NCBI RefSeq assembly: GCF_900107235.1
Contig: NZ_FNPF01000023.1
Span: forward strand, 1 to 46,975
From: Citreimonas salinaria
GTDB taxonomy: Bacteria; Pseudomonadota; Alphaproteobacteria; Rhodobacterales; Rhodobacteraceae
DNA: 46,975 nt
Direction: 5' to 3'
The notes under the pieces were generated by a model. That model saw nothing but the letters and a program-made list of their open reading frames with translations. It was not told the origin of the DNA and did no database searches. Of this stretch, positions 9,220-23,437 are shown piece by piece; position 1 is the first letter of the stretch; each line of letters starts with the position of its first letter. The position numbers and the translations under genes were made by a program.

Positions 9220-9580
9220 TTTCTTCCAAGGCGTCTTCGGAACCGATGGGGGCGGTGGGGCCTGATACTGGAGTTCAATCCTCCAACAGCTGAAACCCGA
9301 AAGCGACCTCGGGCACGGGTCGACCTTCATCGATATTTCCCGGTCGTCTCAAGCGACGATGGCTTGGTTGACGATCAATCGATGGCCAGAGTCCGGGGCC
9401 GGTGGAGATTTGGGTCCGACATGCGTTGAAAGCAGCGCGGGAGGCTCCGGAGACCGGCGGTGCGCTTGCTGGCTGCGCGCGATTTGATCCTGTGTCGTCG
9501 GCACGAGTACTCGACGGGCCTGCTCGTCCAGAGATATTACGAAGGCAGGCGGGCGCGTCCCGCGCACAAAGGAGATTCCC
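9220..9580. other. Divergent intergenic region
   Basis: This lies between the L,D-transpeptidase promoter and the nucleotidase gene. No gene is seen. AAAGGAGA at about 9569-9576 is the ribosome-binding site of the nucleotidase. I identified no specific promoter for it; a GGAAC on the plus strand near 9239 has no suitable -10 partner. Confidence 0.4.
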
Positions 9581-11539
<1,959 letters not shown>

Positions 11540-11551
11540 GGCAACCAGCTT

Positions 11552-11576
11552 CCCGGGCGGCTTCGTGCCGTCCGGG
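11552..11576 (+). terminator. Terminator-like hairpin after the nucleotidase gene
   Basis: CCCGGGCGGC and GCCGTCCGGG pair over ten bases (one G-U) around the loop TTCGT. No T tract follows. A second hairpin (CCGGGGC at 11585-11591, GCCCCGG at 11606-11612) follows and may act from either side of this convergent junction. Confidence 0.5.
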
Positions 11577-11710
11577 AGGTGCCGCCGGGGCCTGAACACT
11601 TAATCGCCCCGGCCTCTTCTTGCAGCGCGACGGGCATCAGCCCCTCCTGCGGGTTGCAATCTTGATCGCCGCGCCGCAACCTCTGCCAATCCGGACGAGC
11701 ATTGCGGCTT

Positions 11711-12223
11711 CTAGCTGCGGCCAGCGTCGCGCGTCACCAAGGCGCCGATGGCGAGACCGAGCGCCATGGCGCCGAACGTGGTGGCGACCGCGCGTGGTGG
11801 CAGGGCGTGCTCCCATCCAGGTGAAAGGCGACGCGGCACCAAGCCGTAATCGACGACTCCGGCGACCGTGCCGGTTGCTGCGGCGCCGAGAGCAATCTGT
11901 CCCGCGGACCGGTCCCGCCTCCGGGAAAGCCACCAGGTGAATGGCAGCGCCCAGAAAATCGAGGCTCCATAATTGATCACGGCGCCGACGCCGGTATGCG
12001 AGGTGTCGATGCTGTCAACCGTACCTGCCTGGGCGCCGTGAAGAACGTGGCTCGTGGCGTTGACGGGGGCCGCCGCGCTGCGGCCTTCCCGGCGGGCGAG
12101 CACACCGAGTGCGCCGAAGACGCTCAGGCCTGCGATGGTTCCGATGACCGCGGCGCGCAGCGCAACAGACGCGGCGTCCGCGCGTTGCGTGCCGAGATGC
12201 GCGATGTCCTTGGACCTGTTCAT
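11711..12223 (-). CDS. Conserved membrane protein of unknown function
   Basis: 170 residues with about four membrane segments; function not recognised. The central part has GVGAVINYGASIFWALPF, and the C-terminal half has DYGLVPRRLSPGWE followed by a Gly/Ala-rich helix. The ATG at 12223 is preferred over an in-frame TTG at 12238 because GAAGG lies just before it. It is transcribed away from the CBS-domain gene across a 460-base gap. Neighbouring genes suggest a stress-related envelope role, which is only inference. Confidence 0.65.
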   Translation of the reverse strand: MNRSKDIAHLGTQRADAASVALRAAVIGTIAGLSVFGALGVLARREGRSAAAPVNATSHVLHGAQAGTVDSIDTSHTGVGAVINYGASIFWALPFTWWLSRRRDRSAGQIALGAAATGTVAGVVDYGLVPRRLSPGWEHALPPRAVATTFGAMALGLAIGALVTRDAGRS

Positions 12224-12684
12224 GAGTTTAACCTTCAATGCTTGCGGTCAGCATGAGAACCCGGGACGGCGGGTCTTCGCGTCGTCTACCTTCGATAATA
12301 ATCGGTATTGCCGCGCTCCGGTTCCAAGGCGGCGACCGCTTGTCTGGCGCGGCGCCTGTCCCACTGTGCCGGGCCCTATAGAGATCGGCCAGTATACGGC
12401 GCGCTTCCGGCAAGACCGGTTTGGCCGCTACTCGCGGCCGCGGCGAACGGGAAGGCTTCTTCAGTGGAGCCTGTTGCATCGCCCAAGGCCGGCGTCGGTC
12501 TTGTCTTCGGAACCGGCCAGAGACGCGCCGGTTGTTTTTGTGCCGGGTCCCGCCGAATTGTACGCCCGCCTGCTTCCACACAGACGGGCGAATTCTTGGG
12601 CGGGCCTGCCATGTCCGCACCCGCTGCCTGACCTGTTTGGCCGTGGTCCGCGGGGATCGATGCACCGATGGAAGGAGCGAAGAC
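12224..12684. other. Divergent intergenic region with stress promoter
   Basis: 461 bases between the membrane protein gene and the CBS gene. It holds the EcfG-type element at 12509-12533, and GAAGGAG before the CBS start. No reading frame here looks coding, and no repeat or insertion element is evident. Confidence 0.45.
12509..12533 (+). promoter_or_regulatory. Putative EcfG-type promoter for the CBS-domain gene
   Basis: GGAAC (12509-12513), a 16-base spacer and GGTT (12530-12533). A leader of about 140 bases would follow before the ATG at 12685. Confidence 0.5.
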
Positions 12685-13107
12685 ATGCAGATCAAGGAAA
12701 TGATGACGCCCACCGTGGATCTGGTCGATCCCGACACCAGCATCCGCGATGCGGCGATCCACATGCGCGACGGAGACGTCGGCGCCTTGCCTGTCGGCGA
12801 GAACGACCGACTGACAGGCATGGTGTCCGACCGCGATATCACCGTGCGCGGCGTCGCCACGGGTAAGGCGCCGGACGACGCCAAGGTGCGCGACGTGATG
12901 TCGGAGTCCGTCTACTACTGCTTCGAAGACGAAGACGCAGGCCGCGCGGCCGAAATCATGGCCGACCACAAGGTGCGGCGCCTGCCAGTCCTGAACCGGG
13001 ACAAACGACTGGTCGGGGTCGTGGCGATCGCCGATCTTGCGGCCGCCGGCGTCGAAACCGTCGCCATCGAGTCGGTGTCGGTTCCGACCAGCACGCCGCG
13101 GGTGTGA
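12685..13107 (+). CDS. CBS-domain pair protein
   Basis: 140 residues made of two CBS domains (about 1-60 and 65-125) and a short Ser/Thr/Pro tail, with no attached effector domain. Such stand-alone Bateman modules bind adenine nucleotides and are common in bacterial stress regulons. GVVAIADLA in the second domain is typical. GAAGGAG directly before the ATG fixes the start. The EcfG-type element upstream supports stress induction. The molecular target is unknown. Confidence 0.88.
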   Translation: MQIKEMMTPTVDLVDPDTSIRDAAIHMRDGDVGALPVGENDRLTGMVSDRDITVRGVATGKAPDDAKVRDVMSESVYYCFEDEDAGRAAEIMADHKVRRLPVLNRDKRLVGVVAIADLAAAGVETVAIESVSVPTSTPRV

Positions 13108-13189
13108 CCCAAACGCTACTTCGAACGGCCGCAACCGGGCGACTTCGCACGGGGCGCCAAGCATCCAGATTTGGTAAAGTGAGGTAGAC

Positions 13190-13441
13190 ATGGACGTGTT
13201 TCTGTTCTGGCTGGTCGTGGTTCTGCTGCTCATCACCGTTTTCGCGTGGCCGACCTGGCCTTACACGTACGAGCGCGGCGTCTATCGCCGCGGCGGCCGA
13301 TGGCGCTATGCGCCCTCGGGTGCGTCGGCGGCGGCGGTTCTGGTCATCCTGTTGCTGTTCTGGCTGGGCCTGGTGGTGATCACCCTGCCTTGGGCTACCG
13401 CGCCGACGACTGCGCCGACGACCCCGGTCGTCGTCGACTGA
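13190..13441 (+). CDS. DUF3309-like small membrane protein
   Basis: 83 residues: an N-terminal hydrophobic helix, a WPTWPY motif, an Arg/Tyr-rich loop with YAPSG, then a second hydrophobic helix and a Thr/Pro/Val tail. WPTWPY plus PSG ahead of a Leu/Val-rich helix recall DUF3309, although those proteins are usually nearer 50 residues. It follows the CBS gene by 82 bases with a GTGAGG ribosome-binding site and may be cotranscribed. Function unknown. Confidence 0.65.
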   Translation: MDVFLFWLVVVLLLITVFAWPTWPYTYERGVYRRGGRWRYAPSGASAAAVLVILLLFWLGLVVITLPWATAPTTAPTTPVVVD

Positions 13442-13448
13442 CGCGGAC

Positions 13449-13473
13449 GGGTCCGCGCCGACCGCGCGGACCC
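13449..13473 (+). terminator. Terminator-like hairpin after the DUF3309-like gene
   Basis: GGGTCCGCG and CGCGGACCC form a perfect nine-base stem around a seven-base loop, without a T tract. Another hairpin, GAAGACCG/CGGTCTTC at 13507-13532, follows before the next gene. Confidence 0.5.
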
Positions 13474-13577
13474 CCACTCGCCCCCCTTTGCGGAGGGGTC
13501 ATGAAAGAAGACCGGCACCCGATGCGGTCTTCGTATCCGAACCGAAGGAACTCCGTCCGAAAACGAAAGAGGTTCCT

Positions 13578-15566
13578 ATGGCCGACACCGCCCCCGCCCG
13601 CAATCACATGGTCGAGCGCCAGATAGAAAGCCGAGGCATCCGCGACAGGCATGTTCTGGACGCGATGCGCCTCGTGCCGCGCGAGGTCTTCGTCGATCCC
13701 GGCATGGAAGAGTTCGCCTACGACGACAGCCCCCTGCCGATCGGCGAAGGGCAGACGATCTCGCAGCCCTACATCGTCGCGCTGATGATCGAATCCGCCG
13801 AGGTTCGCCCGGGCGACCGGGTGCTCGAGATCGGCGCAGGCTCGGGCTATGCCGCCGCGCTGCTCAGCCGGATCGCCGACAGCGTCCATGCCATCGAGCG
13901 GCACGAGGGACTGACGAAGAAGGCCGCCTCGCGCATGGAGCGGCTTGGCTATGACAACGTGACCCTTCGCACGGGCGACGGCACGCGAGGTTGGCCTGAG
14001 GAAGCGCCGTTCGACTCCATTCTCGTCGCAGCCGGCGCGCCGACCGCGCCGGAATCGCTCAAGCGTCAGCTGGCGGTGGGCGGGTCGCTCGTGATCCCGG
14101 TGCAGCACGACGATCAGCACCAGACCCTGATCCGCATCCGCCGCACCGCCGAGGACGCCTGGGACGAGGAAAAACTGTGCGCCGTGCGCTTCGTGCCCCT
14201 GATCGGCGCCGAGGGCTGGGCCGAGGACGGCACCCGCGCCGCGACAAACCACAAGCCGGCCCGCGAGGTGCCGTTGCCCGAGATGATCGCCGAGGCCGCC
14301 GAGCCGCTTCCGGACGTCGACGACCCGGCCTTTGGCGTCCTCTTCGAGCGCTACGGCGACCGGCGCGTGGTGCTGCTGGGCGAGGCGAGCCACGGCACGT
14401 CCGAATTCTACCGCGCCCGCGCCGCGATCACCCGGCACCTGATCGAGAACCACGGCTTCAACATCGTGGCCGTCGAGGCGGACTGGCCAGACGCCGCCGC
14501 GATCGACCGCTTCGCGCGCGACCTTGCACCGCGCGACACGGGCGAGCCGGCCTTCAACCGCTTTCCCACCTGGATGTGGCGGAACACCGTGGTCGAAGGC
14601 TTCAGCCACTGGCTGCGCAGCCACAACGCTCGGATCCCGGACCCGGGTGCGCGGGTCGGGTTCTACGGCCTCGACATCTACAACATGCGCGGGTCGATCG
14701 CCGCGGTGCTCGACTATCTCGAGACTGTTGACCCGGAGGCCGCGCGCATCGCCCGCGAGCGGTACAGCTGCCTGACGCCCTGGCAGAGTGATCCGGCGAC
14801 ATACGGGCGAGCGGTCCTGACCCAACGCTATCGCGACTGCGAGGCCGAGGTCGTGGCGCAACTGCGCGCCCTGCTCGAAAAGGAACTGGACTACGAGGCC
14901 GCGGATGGCGCCGGCTTTCTGGATGCCGCGCAGAATGCCAGGCTGGTCCGGTCGGCCGAGCAATACTACAAGGTGATGTACTACGGCGGCGCGGAAAGCT
15001 GGAACTTGCGCGACAGCCACATGTTCGAGACGCTCGAGCATGTACTGGAGTCGCGCGGACCGGACGCGAAGGCGATCGTCTGGGCGCATAACAGCCATAT
15101 CGGCGATGCGCGCGCGACCGAGATGGGCGCGGTGCGCGGCGAACACAACATCGGCCAGCTCGTGCGCCAACGCTTCGGCGACGAGGCCGGGCTGATCGGC
15201 TTCGGCACACATACCGGCACCGTCGCCGCGGCAACCGATTGGGGCGGCGAGATGGAGATCAAGCGCGTCCGCCCGTCGCGCGAAGACAGCTACGAGCGGT
15301 TGTGCCACGATGCAGGAGGCGGGCGCTTCCTGCTGGACCTTTCCCGCGATCCCGCGCTTCGAAGGCGGCTGGAAAAGCAACGGCTTGAGCGCTTCATCGG
15401 CGTCATCTACAGGCCCGAGACCGAGCTTGCGAGCCACTACGCGGATGCGTCGTTGCCGCGTCAGTTCGATGGCTGGGTCTGGTTCGACGAGACCAGCGCG
15501 ATCACGCCTCTGGAGACCGAACCCGACCGCGAGGGTATGCCCGAGACCTGGCCGTTCGGACTCTGA
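13578..15566 (+). CDS. Protein-L-isoaspartate methyltransferase / erythromycin esterase-like fusion
   Basis: 662 residues in two parts. Residues 1 to about 215 are a PCMT-type methyltransferase with the SAM-binding VLEIGAGSGY (82-91), which repairs isoaspartate in aged proteins. Residues about 245-655 are an erythromycin-esterase-like domain with GEASHGTSEF near 267-276 and WAHNSHIGD near 502, the conserved His/Glu positions of that family. The ATG at 13578 follows AAAGAGG. The esterase substrate is unlikely to be a macrolide given the neighbours (trehalose and glucan genes). The fusion suggests a protein- or metabolite-repair role in long-term survival, which is inference. Confidence 0.85.
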   Translation: MADTAPARNHMVERQIESRGIRDRHVLDAMRLVPREVFVDPGMEEFAYDDSPLPIGEGQTISQPYIVALMIESAEVRPGDRVLEIGAGSGYAAALLSRIADSVHAIERHEGLTKKAASRMERLGYDNVTLRTGDGTRGWPEEAPFDSILVAAGAPTAPESLKRQLAVGGSLVIPVQHDDQHQTLIRIRRTAEDAWDEEKLCAVRFVPLIGAEGWAEDGTRAATNHKPAREVPLPEMIAEAAEPLPDVDDPAFGVLFERYGDRRVVLLGEASHGTSEFYRARAAITRHLIENHGFNIVAVEADWPDAAAIDRFARDLAPRDTGEPAFNRFPTWMWRNTVVEGFSHWLRSHNARIPDPGARVGFYGLDIYNMRGSIAAVLDYLETVDPEAARIARERYSCLTPWQSDPATYGRAVLTQRYRDCEAEVVAQLRALLEKELDYEAADGAGFLDAAQNARLVRSAEQYYKVMYYGGAESWNLRDSHMFETLEHVLESRGPDAKAIVWAHNSHIGDARATEMGAVRGEHNIGQLVRQRFGDEAGLIGFGTHTGTVAAATDWGGEMEIKRVRPSREDSYERLCHDAGGGRFLLDLSRDPALRRRLEKQRLERFIGVIYRPETELASHYADASLPRQFDGWVWFDETSAITPLETEPDREGMPETWPFGL

Positions 15567-15847
15567 CGGTAGGACCGACAGTGGCAATTCGGGTGACGGA
15601 AGACGGGCCCGATGATACTTTTTATAGCCTCACCCGGCGAAGTTCTGTCGGGGCACCTCGATCGCCGAAATCGCCATTCTTTCGCGCGTCCCTGAACCGC
15701 ATCAGGTCGATGGTCCGGGCCGCACCCGAGGGCACGACATGCCTCGTCGCTTGTTCGAACGGAACTGTCGCGGCGTTCGGGGACTTCTGTTACCAGGTGC
15801 GGAAGCACCGAAGGACGTTTGACAGGACACGAAGCTGGGAGCAGCGA

Positions 15848-17818
15848 ATGGCTGCAAGACAAAAAGCCCGAGCGGACTCGGCCCCCGGGCTGACGGATCT
15901 GGCCGAAAACAGGGTGGCCATCGAAGCGGTCGATCCATTGATCGACGGCAGGCGTTTCGCGGCGAAAGCCGTCGAGGGCTGGCCGTTCACGATCAAGGCC
16001 GACGTCTTCGGGGACGGACACGAACTTTATGCGGCCGCCATCGAGTTGCCCGATGGCAGCACGGTCCCGATGACGAAGCTGGTCAACGACCGTTGGCGAG
16101 CCGAGGTGATTTTCACTGGAAACGGGCCTTCGCGCTACGCCATCGTCGGCTGGCGGGATGTCTGGGGCACGTGGAGGCGCGACACGGCAAAGAAGATCGA
16201 CGCCGGGCAGGATGTCGGCGTCGAGATGCAGGAGGCGCAGCAGATCCTCGAGGGCATGAAGGCGCCCCGCGGCATGGCCAAGGATCACAAGGCGCTGGTT
16301 AAGGCCGCGCGCGCGCACGACGCCGATACGCTGCTGTCCGACGAAACGGCAGCCTTCATGGCGCAGCACGGCCCGCGCGCCAACCTGACCCGGTCGCCGG
16401 ATATCCCCGTCTGGGTCGACCGCGAGAAGGCGGCCTTCTCGGCGTGGTACGAACTGTTCCCCCGCTCGCAGGGCCCGGAAGGCCGGCACGGCACCTTCGA
16501 CGGCGTGATCGGACAGCTGGACTACGTCAGCGATCTGGGCTTCGACGTTCTCTACTTCCCGCCGATCCACCCGATCGGCACCACGAACCGCAAGGGCAAG
16601 AACAACTCCCTGCGCGCCGAACCCGGGGACGTGGGCTCGCCCTACGCCATCGGCTCGCCCGAGGGTGGCATGGACGCCGTCCATCCCGAATTGGGCACGC
16701 TCGAGGATTTCGACCGGCTGGTCGACGCCGCCCGACAGAAGGGTTTGGAGATCGCGCTCGACATCGCGCTCAACGCGTCGCCCGATCATCCGTGGATCGA
16801 AGAGCATCCCGACTGGTTCGAGCGTCGCCCCGACGGCACGATCAAGTTCGCCGAGAACCCGCCGAAGAAGTACGAGGACATCGTCAACTTCAAGTACTAC
16901 AACGCCGACGGCACGCCCAACACGCCGTTCTGGAAGGCGATCCGCGACCTGTTCCTGTTCTGGATCGGCCACGGCGTCACGATCTTCCGCGTCGACAACC
17001 CGCACACAAAACCCTTCCCGTTCTGGGAGTGGATCATCGCGGATGTCCGGCGGTCCTGCCCCGAGGCGATCTTCCTGTCCGAGGCCTTCACGCGCCCCAA
17101 GCTGATGAAACGGCTGGCGAAGCTTGGCTTCAACCAGAGCTACACCTACTACACGTGGCGCAACACCAAGCAGGACCTGACCGAGTACCTGACCGAGCTG
17201 ACGACCGAGGAATGCCGGCACTACATGCGGCCGAACTTCTTCACCAACACGCCGGACATCAATCCTTACTTCAACCACGACAGCGGGCGGCCGGGTTTCC
17301 GCACGCGCTCGATCCTCGCCGCGTCGCTGTCGGGCAACTGGGGGCTCTATCAGGGGTTCGAGTTCTGCGAGGCCGACTGGCTGCCGCCGAAGGACGAGTA
17401 CCGCCACAGCGAGAAGTACGAGCTGAAGCACCGCGATCTGGACGCGCCGGGCAACATCAAGGACGACATCCGCCTGATCAACCGGATCCGGCGCGAGAAT
17501 CCGGCGATGAAGGACTTTTTGAACCTGAAGTTCTTCCCGGCACATGATGACCGCATTCTGTATTACGGCCGCTTCGACGAGCGACACCGGAACTACCTGC
17601 TGTTCCACGTGCTGATCGACCCGTTCGGCGGCGCCGAGTTCGACTTCGAGCTGCCGCTGTGGGAGTTCGGCCTGCCAGACGAGGGCTCGATCGAGGTGCA
17701 GGACGCGATCCACGGGAACCGGTTCACCTGGCACGGAAAACACCACGGGCTGACGCTCGACCCGCAAAGCCGGCCCTACGCCATCTGGAAAATCTTTCCG
17801 CCGGGAGGCGCTGCATGA
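15848..17818 (+). CDS. glgE: Alpha-1,4-glucan:maltose-1-phosphate maltosyltransferase
   Basis: 656 residues, the usual length. It extends alpha-1,4-glucan with maltose 1-phosphate. An N-terminal beta domain (RVAIEAVDPLIDGRRF, about 20-35) precedes a GH13_3 barrel with the nucleophile Asp in FRVDNPH (about 381) and the Glu in LSEAFTRP (about 411). The ATG at 15848 with GGGAG upstream fits the family N-terminus. An in-frame GTG at 15581 would add 89 residues unlike the family, so 15567-15847 is treated as intergenic. The stop overlaps the treS start (ATGA). Confidence 0.93.
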   Translation: MAARQKARADSAPGLTDLAENRVAIEAVDPLIDGRRFAAKAVEGWPFTIKADVFGDGHELYAAAIELPDGSTVPMTKLVNDRWRAEVIFTGNGPSRYAIVGWRDVWGTWRRDTAKKIDAGQDVGVEMQEAQQILEGMKAPRGMAKDHKALVKAARAHDADTLLSDETAAFMAQHGPRANLTRSPDIPVWVDREKAAFSAWYELFPRSQGPEGRHGTFDGVIGQLDYVSDLGFDVLYFPPIHPIGTTNRKGKNNSLRAEPGDVGSPYAIGSPEGGMDAVHPELGTLEDFDRLVDAARQKGLEIALDIALNASPDHPWIEEHPDWFERRPDGTIKFAENPPKKYEDIVNFKYYNADGTPNTPFWKAIRDLFLFWIGHGVTIFRVDNPHTKPFPFWEWIIADVRRSCPEAIFLSEAFTRPKLMKRLAKLGFNQSYTYYTWRNTKQDLTEYLTELTTEECRHYMRPNFFTNTPDINPYFNHDSGRPGFRTRSILAASLSGNWGLYQGFEFCEADWLPPKDEYRHSEKYELKHRDLDAPGNIKDDIRLINRIRRENPAMKDFLNLKFFPAHDDRILYYGRFDERHRNYLLFHVLIDPFGGAEFDFELPLWEFGLPDEGSIEVQDAIHGNRFTWHGKHHGLTLDPQSRPYAIWKIFPPGGAA

Positions 17819-20800
17819 GCATTGTCGACAAGGACCTTCTGACACCCGATCCGGCCGTCGAGCTGCCCGACTGGTACAAGGACGCGGTGATCTACCAGAT
17901 CCACGTCAAGGCGTTCCAGGACAGCAACGGCGACGGCATCGGCGACTTCGCAGGGCTGATGCAGCGGCTGGACCACGTGCAGGAACTGGGCGCGACGGCC
18001 GTCTGGCTTCTGCCGTTCTACCCGTCGCCCCTGCGCGACGATGGCTACGACATCGGTGAATACAAGGCGATCAACCCGTCCTATGGCACGATGGACGACT
18101 TTCAGGCCTTCGTGGACGAGGCGCATCGCCGCGGGCTCAAGGTCATCACCGAACTCGTGATCAACCACACCAGTGACCAGCACGAGTGGTTCCAGCGCGC
18201 CCGCAACGCGCCCAAGGGGTCACCCGAGCGGGATTTCTACGTCTGGTCCGACGATCCGACGAAGTGGATGGACAAGACGCGGGTGATCTTCAACGACACC
18301 CACGACAGCAACTGGTCCTGGGACCCCGTGGCCGAGCAGTTCTTCTGGCACCGCTTCTTCGACCACCAGCCCGACCTGAATTTCGACAACCCAGAGGTTC
18401 TGCGCGAGGTGCTGGATGTCATGCACTTCTGGTTGGAGAAGGGCGTGGACGGGCTGCGGCTCGACGCGATCCCCTACCTGGTCGAGCGCGACGGCACCAA
18501 CAACGAGAACCTGCCCGAAACCCACGACGTGCTGAAGGCGATCCGCGCCGACCTCGACAAGCATTTCGAGGGCAAGATGCTGCTGGCCGAGGCGAACCAG
18601 TGGCCCGAGGATACCCGTCCCTATTTCGGCGAGGGCGACGAATGCCACATGGGGTTCCACTTTCCCCTGATGCCGCGGATGTACATGGCCGTCGCGCAAG
18701 AGGACCGCTATCCGATCACCGACATCATCCGGCAGACCCCCGCGATCCCGGAAAATTGTCAGTGGGCCATCTTCCTGCGCAACCATGACGAGCTGACGCT
18801 CGAAATGGTCACCGACCGTGAGCGCGACTACCTGTGGGACACCTATGCCAGCGACAAGCGCGCGCGGATCAACATGGGCATCCGCCGCCGCCTTGCGCCG
18901 CTGCTGCAGAACGACCGGCGCAAGATCGAGCTTCTGAACTCGCTGCTGTTCTCGATGCCGGGAACGCCCGTCATCTATTACGGCGACGAGATCGGGATGG
19001 GCGACAACTACTACCTCGGCGACCGCGACGGCGTCCGCACCCCGATGCAATGGTCCGCCGACCGCAACGCGGGCTTTTCGCGCGCCAACCCGCAGCGGCT
19101 GTACCTGCCCACGATCCAGGACCCCGTCCACGGCTACGAGGCGGTGAACGTCGAGGCGCAGCAGCACTCGCCGTCGTCGCAGCTGAACTGGATGAAGCGC
19201 ATGATCGCGGTGCGCCAGCGGCACCCGGTCTTCGGCCGGGGCGAGATCGAGCTGCTCTACCCGCGGAACCGCAAGGTGCTGGCCTATGTCCGCCGGCTCG
19301 GTGACGAGGTCATGCTGTGCGTCGCGAACCTGTCGCGCCAGGCGCAGGCGGCCGAGATCGAGCTGTCCGAATTTGCGGGGCGCGTCCCGATCGAGCTGAA
19401 CGGCCAGTCACCGTTCCCGCCCGTGGGCGAGCTGCCTTACCTCATGACCCTCCCGGCCTACGGCTTCTACTGGTTCCTGCTTGCCGACGAGCAGGAGGCC
19501 CCAACTTGGCATACGCCCCATACCCAGATGCTCCCAGATTTCATCACCCTCACCACGCGCACCGGCAGCTTGAGCAACGCGATGGACGACAAGTCCGCCG
19601 CCGATTTCGAGCGACAGGCGTTGCGCGAATACCTTCCGCTTCAACGGTGGTTCGCCGCCAAGGAGGGTAGGATCACCTCGACCCGGCTGCGAAGGCTGGC
19701 CGAGATCGACGGCAGGCATCTACTTGCCGTCGTGGACGTGACCGCCGGGCAAGCCGAGCAGCAGTACTTCATGCCGCTCTCCGCCGTCTGGGGCGAGGAT
19801 CACCTGACGATGGGTCCGCGCCTTCCGGCGACCCTAGCCAAGCTGCGTCAGGCCAACCGCGTCGGCGCCGTCCTCGACGGTGTCGTCGACGAGGAGATGG
19901 CCAACGCCCTGCTGGCGCGGCTGCAGGAGGGGGCCGAGATCCCGGCCGGCGACGAGGGCCGCGTGGTCTTTGCCCGCACCGACCGGCTGGACGAGGCCGC
20001 CACCGAGCCGGGCGAACCCCGCCTGCTGTCGGCCGAGCAGTCCAACGCGTCGATCGCGTTCTCGGACAAGCTGATCCTCAAGCTATACCGCCGTCTGCAG
20101 AAGGGCCTTCAGCCCGATATCGAGGTCGCGCGCTTCCTGACCGAGGAGACCGACTTCACCGCGACGCCGCCGCTTCTGGGCACGATCGACTGGATCGACG
20201 CCGAGGGCGAGGTCACCACGCTGGGCGCCGCGTCCGAGTTCGTGCGCAACCAGGGCGACGCCTGGACCTACGTGACCGAGGCGCTCGATCGCGACATGGA
20301 GCGGATGGAAACCACCGCGCCGGACGAGGGCGCCGAGGACGAGGAAATCGTCATGGGCGGCCCGCTCGACCTGGGCGAGGTGCTGGGCCGCCGCACGGCG
20401 GAACTGCACCGCGCGCTGTCCAGCGGGCAGAAGGGCTCGGCCTTCGGCGCCGAGGACCTGGTGAAGCCCGATCTCGACCGCATGGTCGACGAGGTCATGG
20501 GCGAGGTCACGGGCATGTTCGACCGCCTGCAGGGCCGGCTCGACGCGCTCGGCGACACCGGGCGTGCGCTGGCCGACCAGCTGCTCCAGCGGCGGCAGCA
20601 GCTGCTGGACCGCGTGTCGGGCCTCAAGTCCTCGACCCCGTCGGGCGGCGTATCGCGCATTCACGGCGACTACCACCTGGGCCAGGTCCTGGTGGTGCAG
20701 ACCGACGTGATGATCATCGATTTCGAGGGCGAGCCCACCCGCGCCCTGTCCGAACGGACGGCGAAAACCTCGCCGCTGCGCGACGTCGCGGGCATGCTGC

Positions 20801-21110
20801 GCAGCTTCGACTACGCCCTGTGGTCGACCGTCCGGCGCCGGATCGAGCTTGGCGCCGACCCGCAGCAGACGCTGGCCGGCGTCGATGGCTGGCGCGAGGC
20901 GACGGCCGGTACCTTCCTGTCCGCCTACCGCAACACCATGGAAGGCGCGGCCATTCACCCCGCCGACGCTGAATTCGAACGCGCGCTGCTCGATTTCTTC
21001 CTGATCCAGAAAGCTGCCTACGAGGTCAACTACGAGATGGCCATGCGACCCGACTGGATTGAAATCCCGCTGCGCGGACTTCTTGCACTGATCGAAGATG
21101 GGACTGACAC

Positions 21111-21114
<4 letters not shown>
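17815..21114 (+). CDS. treS: Trehalose synthase / maltokinase fusion
   Basis: 1099 residues. The N-terminal GH13 trehalose synthase domain (about 20-560) interconverts trehalose and maltose; catalytic residues lie in [10 protein letters not shown] (Asp about 215), [11 protein letters not shown] (Glu about 258) and RNHDEL (Asp about 323). The C-terminal maltokinase domain (about 600-1095) has [10 protein letters not shown] near 950 and IIDFEGEP near 967, the kinase catalytic and metal-binding loops, and makes maltose 1-phosphate for GlgE. Both ends overlap neighbours by four bases. TreS-Pep2 fusions are known in other bacteria. Confidence 0.95.
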
Positions 21115-23321
<2,207 letters not shown>

Positions 23322-23326
23322 AAAAG

Positions 23327-23359
23327 GGCTGGTGCAGGGCCCCAGGCCCTGCGCCAGCC
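23327..23359 (+). terminator. Terminator after glgB
   Basis: A 14-base stem (GGCTGGTGCAGGGC with GCCCTGCGCCAGCC, one G-U) around the loop CCCAG, preceded by an A run and followed by GCTTCTGTTTG. It may also serve the convergent DUF892 gene. Confidence 0.75.
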
Positions 23360-23437
23360 GCTTCTGTTTGTCTGCGATTTCGTTACTTGGCCCACCCGCG
23401 ACATTTCCTGCCGCGCAGGGCTTTGCCGGGAGATGCG

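Noticed and set aside
12300-12325. GGAAC-N16-CGAT upstream of the membrane protein at 11711-12223
   Set aside because: A mismatch at a conserved -10 base makes it indistinguishable from chance.
12475-12488. TTGCATCGCCCAA as an FNR-type box
   Set aside because: The half sites are separated by seven bases, not the eight needed for this operator.
13547-15765. GGAAC half sites at 13547-13551 and 15761-15765 before the PCMT fusion and glgE
   Set aside because: Neither has a GTT-containing -10 element at 16-17 bases, so EcfG control of these genes is not supported.
15461-17845. A 794-residue open frame opposite glgE
   Set aside because: It is antisense to well-supported genes (fusion protein and glgE) and reflects high GC third positions; its translation resembles no family. 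The same holds for other long antisense frames, for example at 21030-23123 and 39004-40890.
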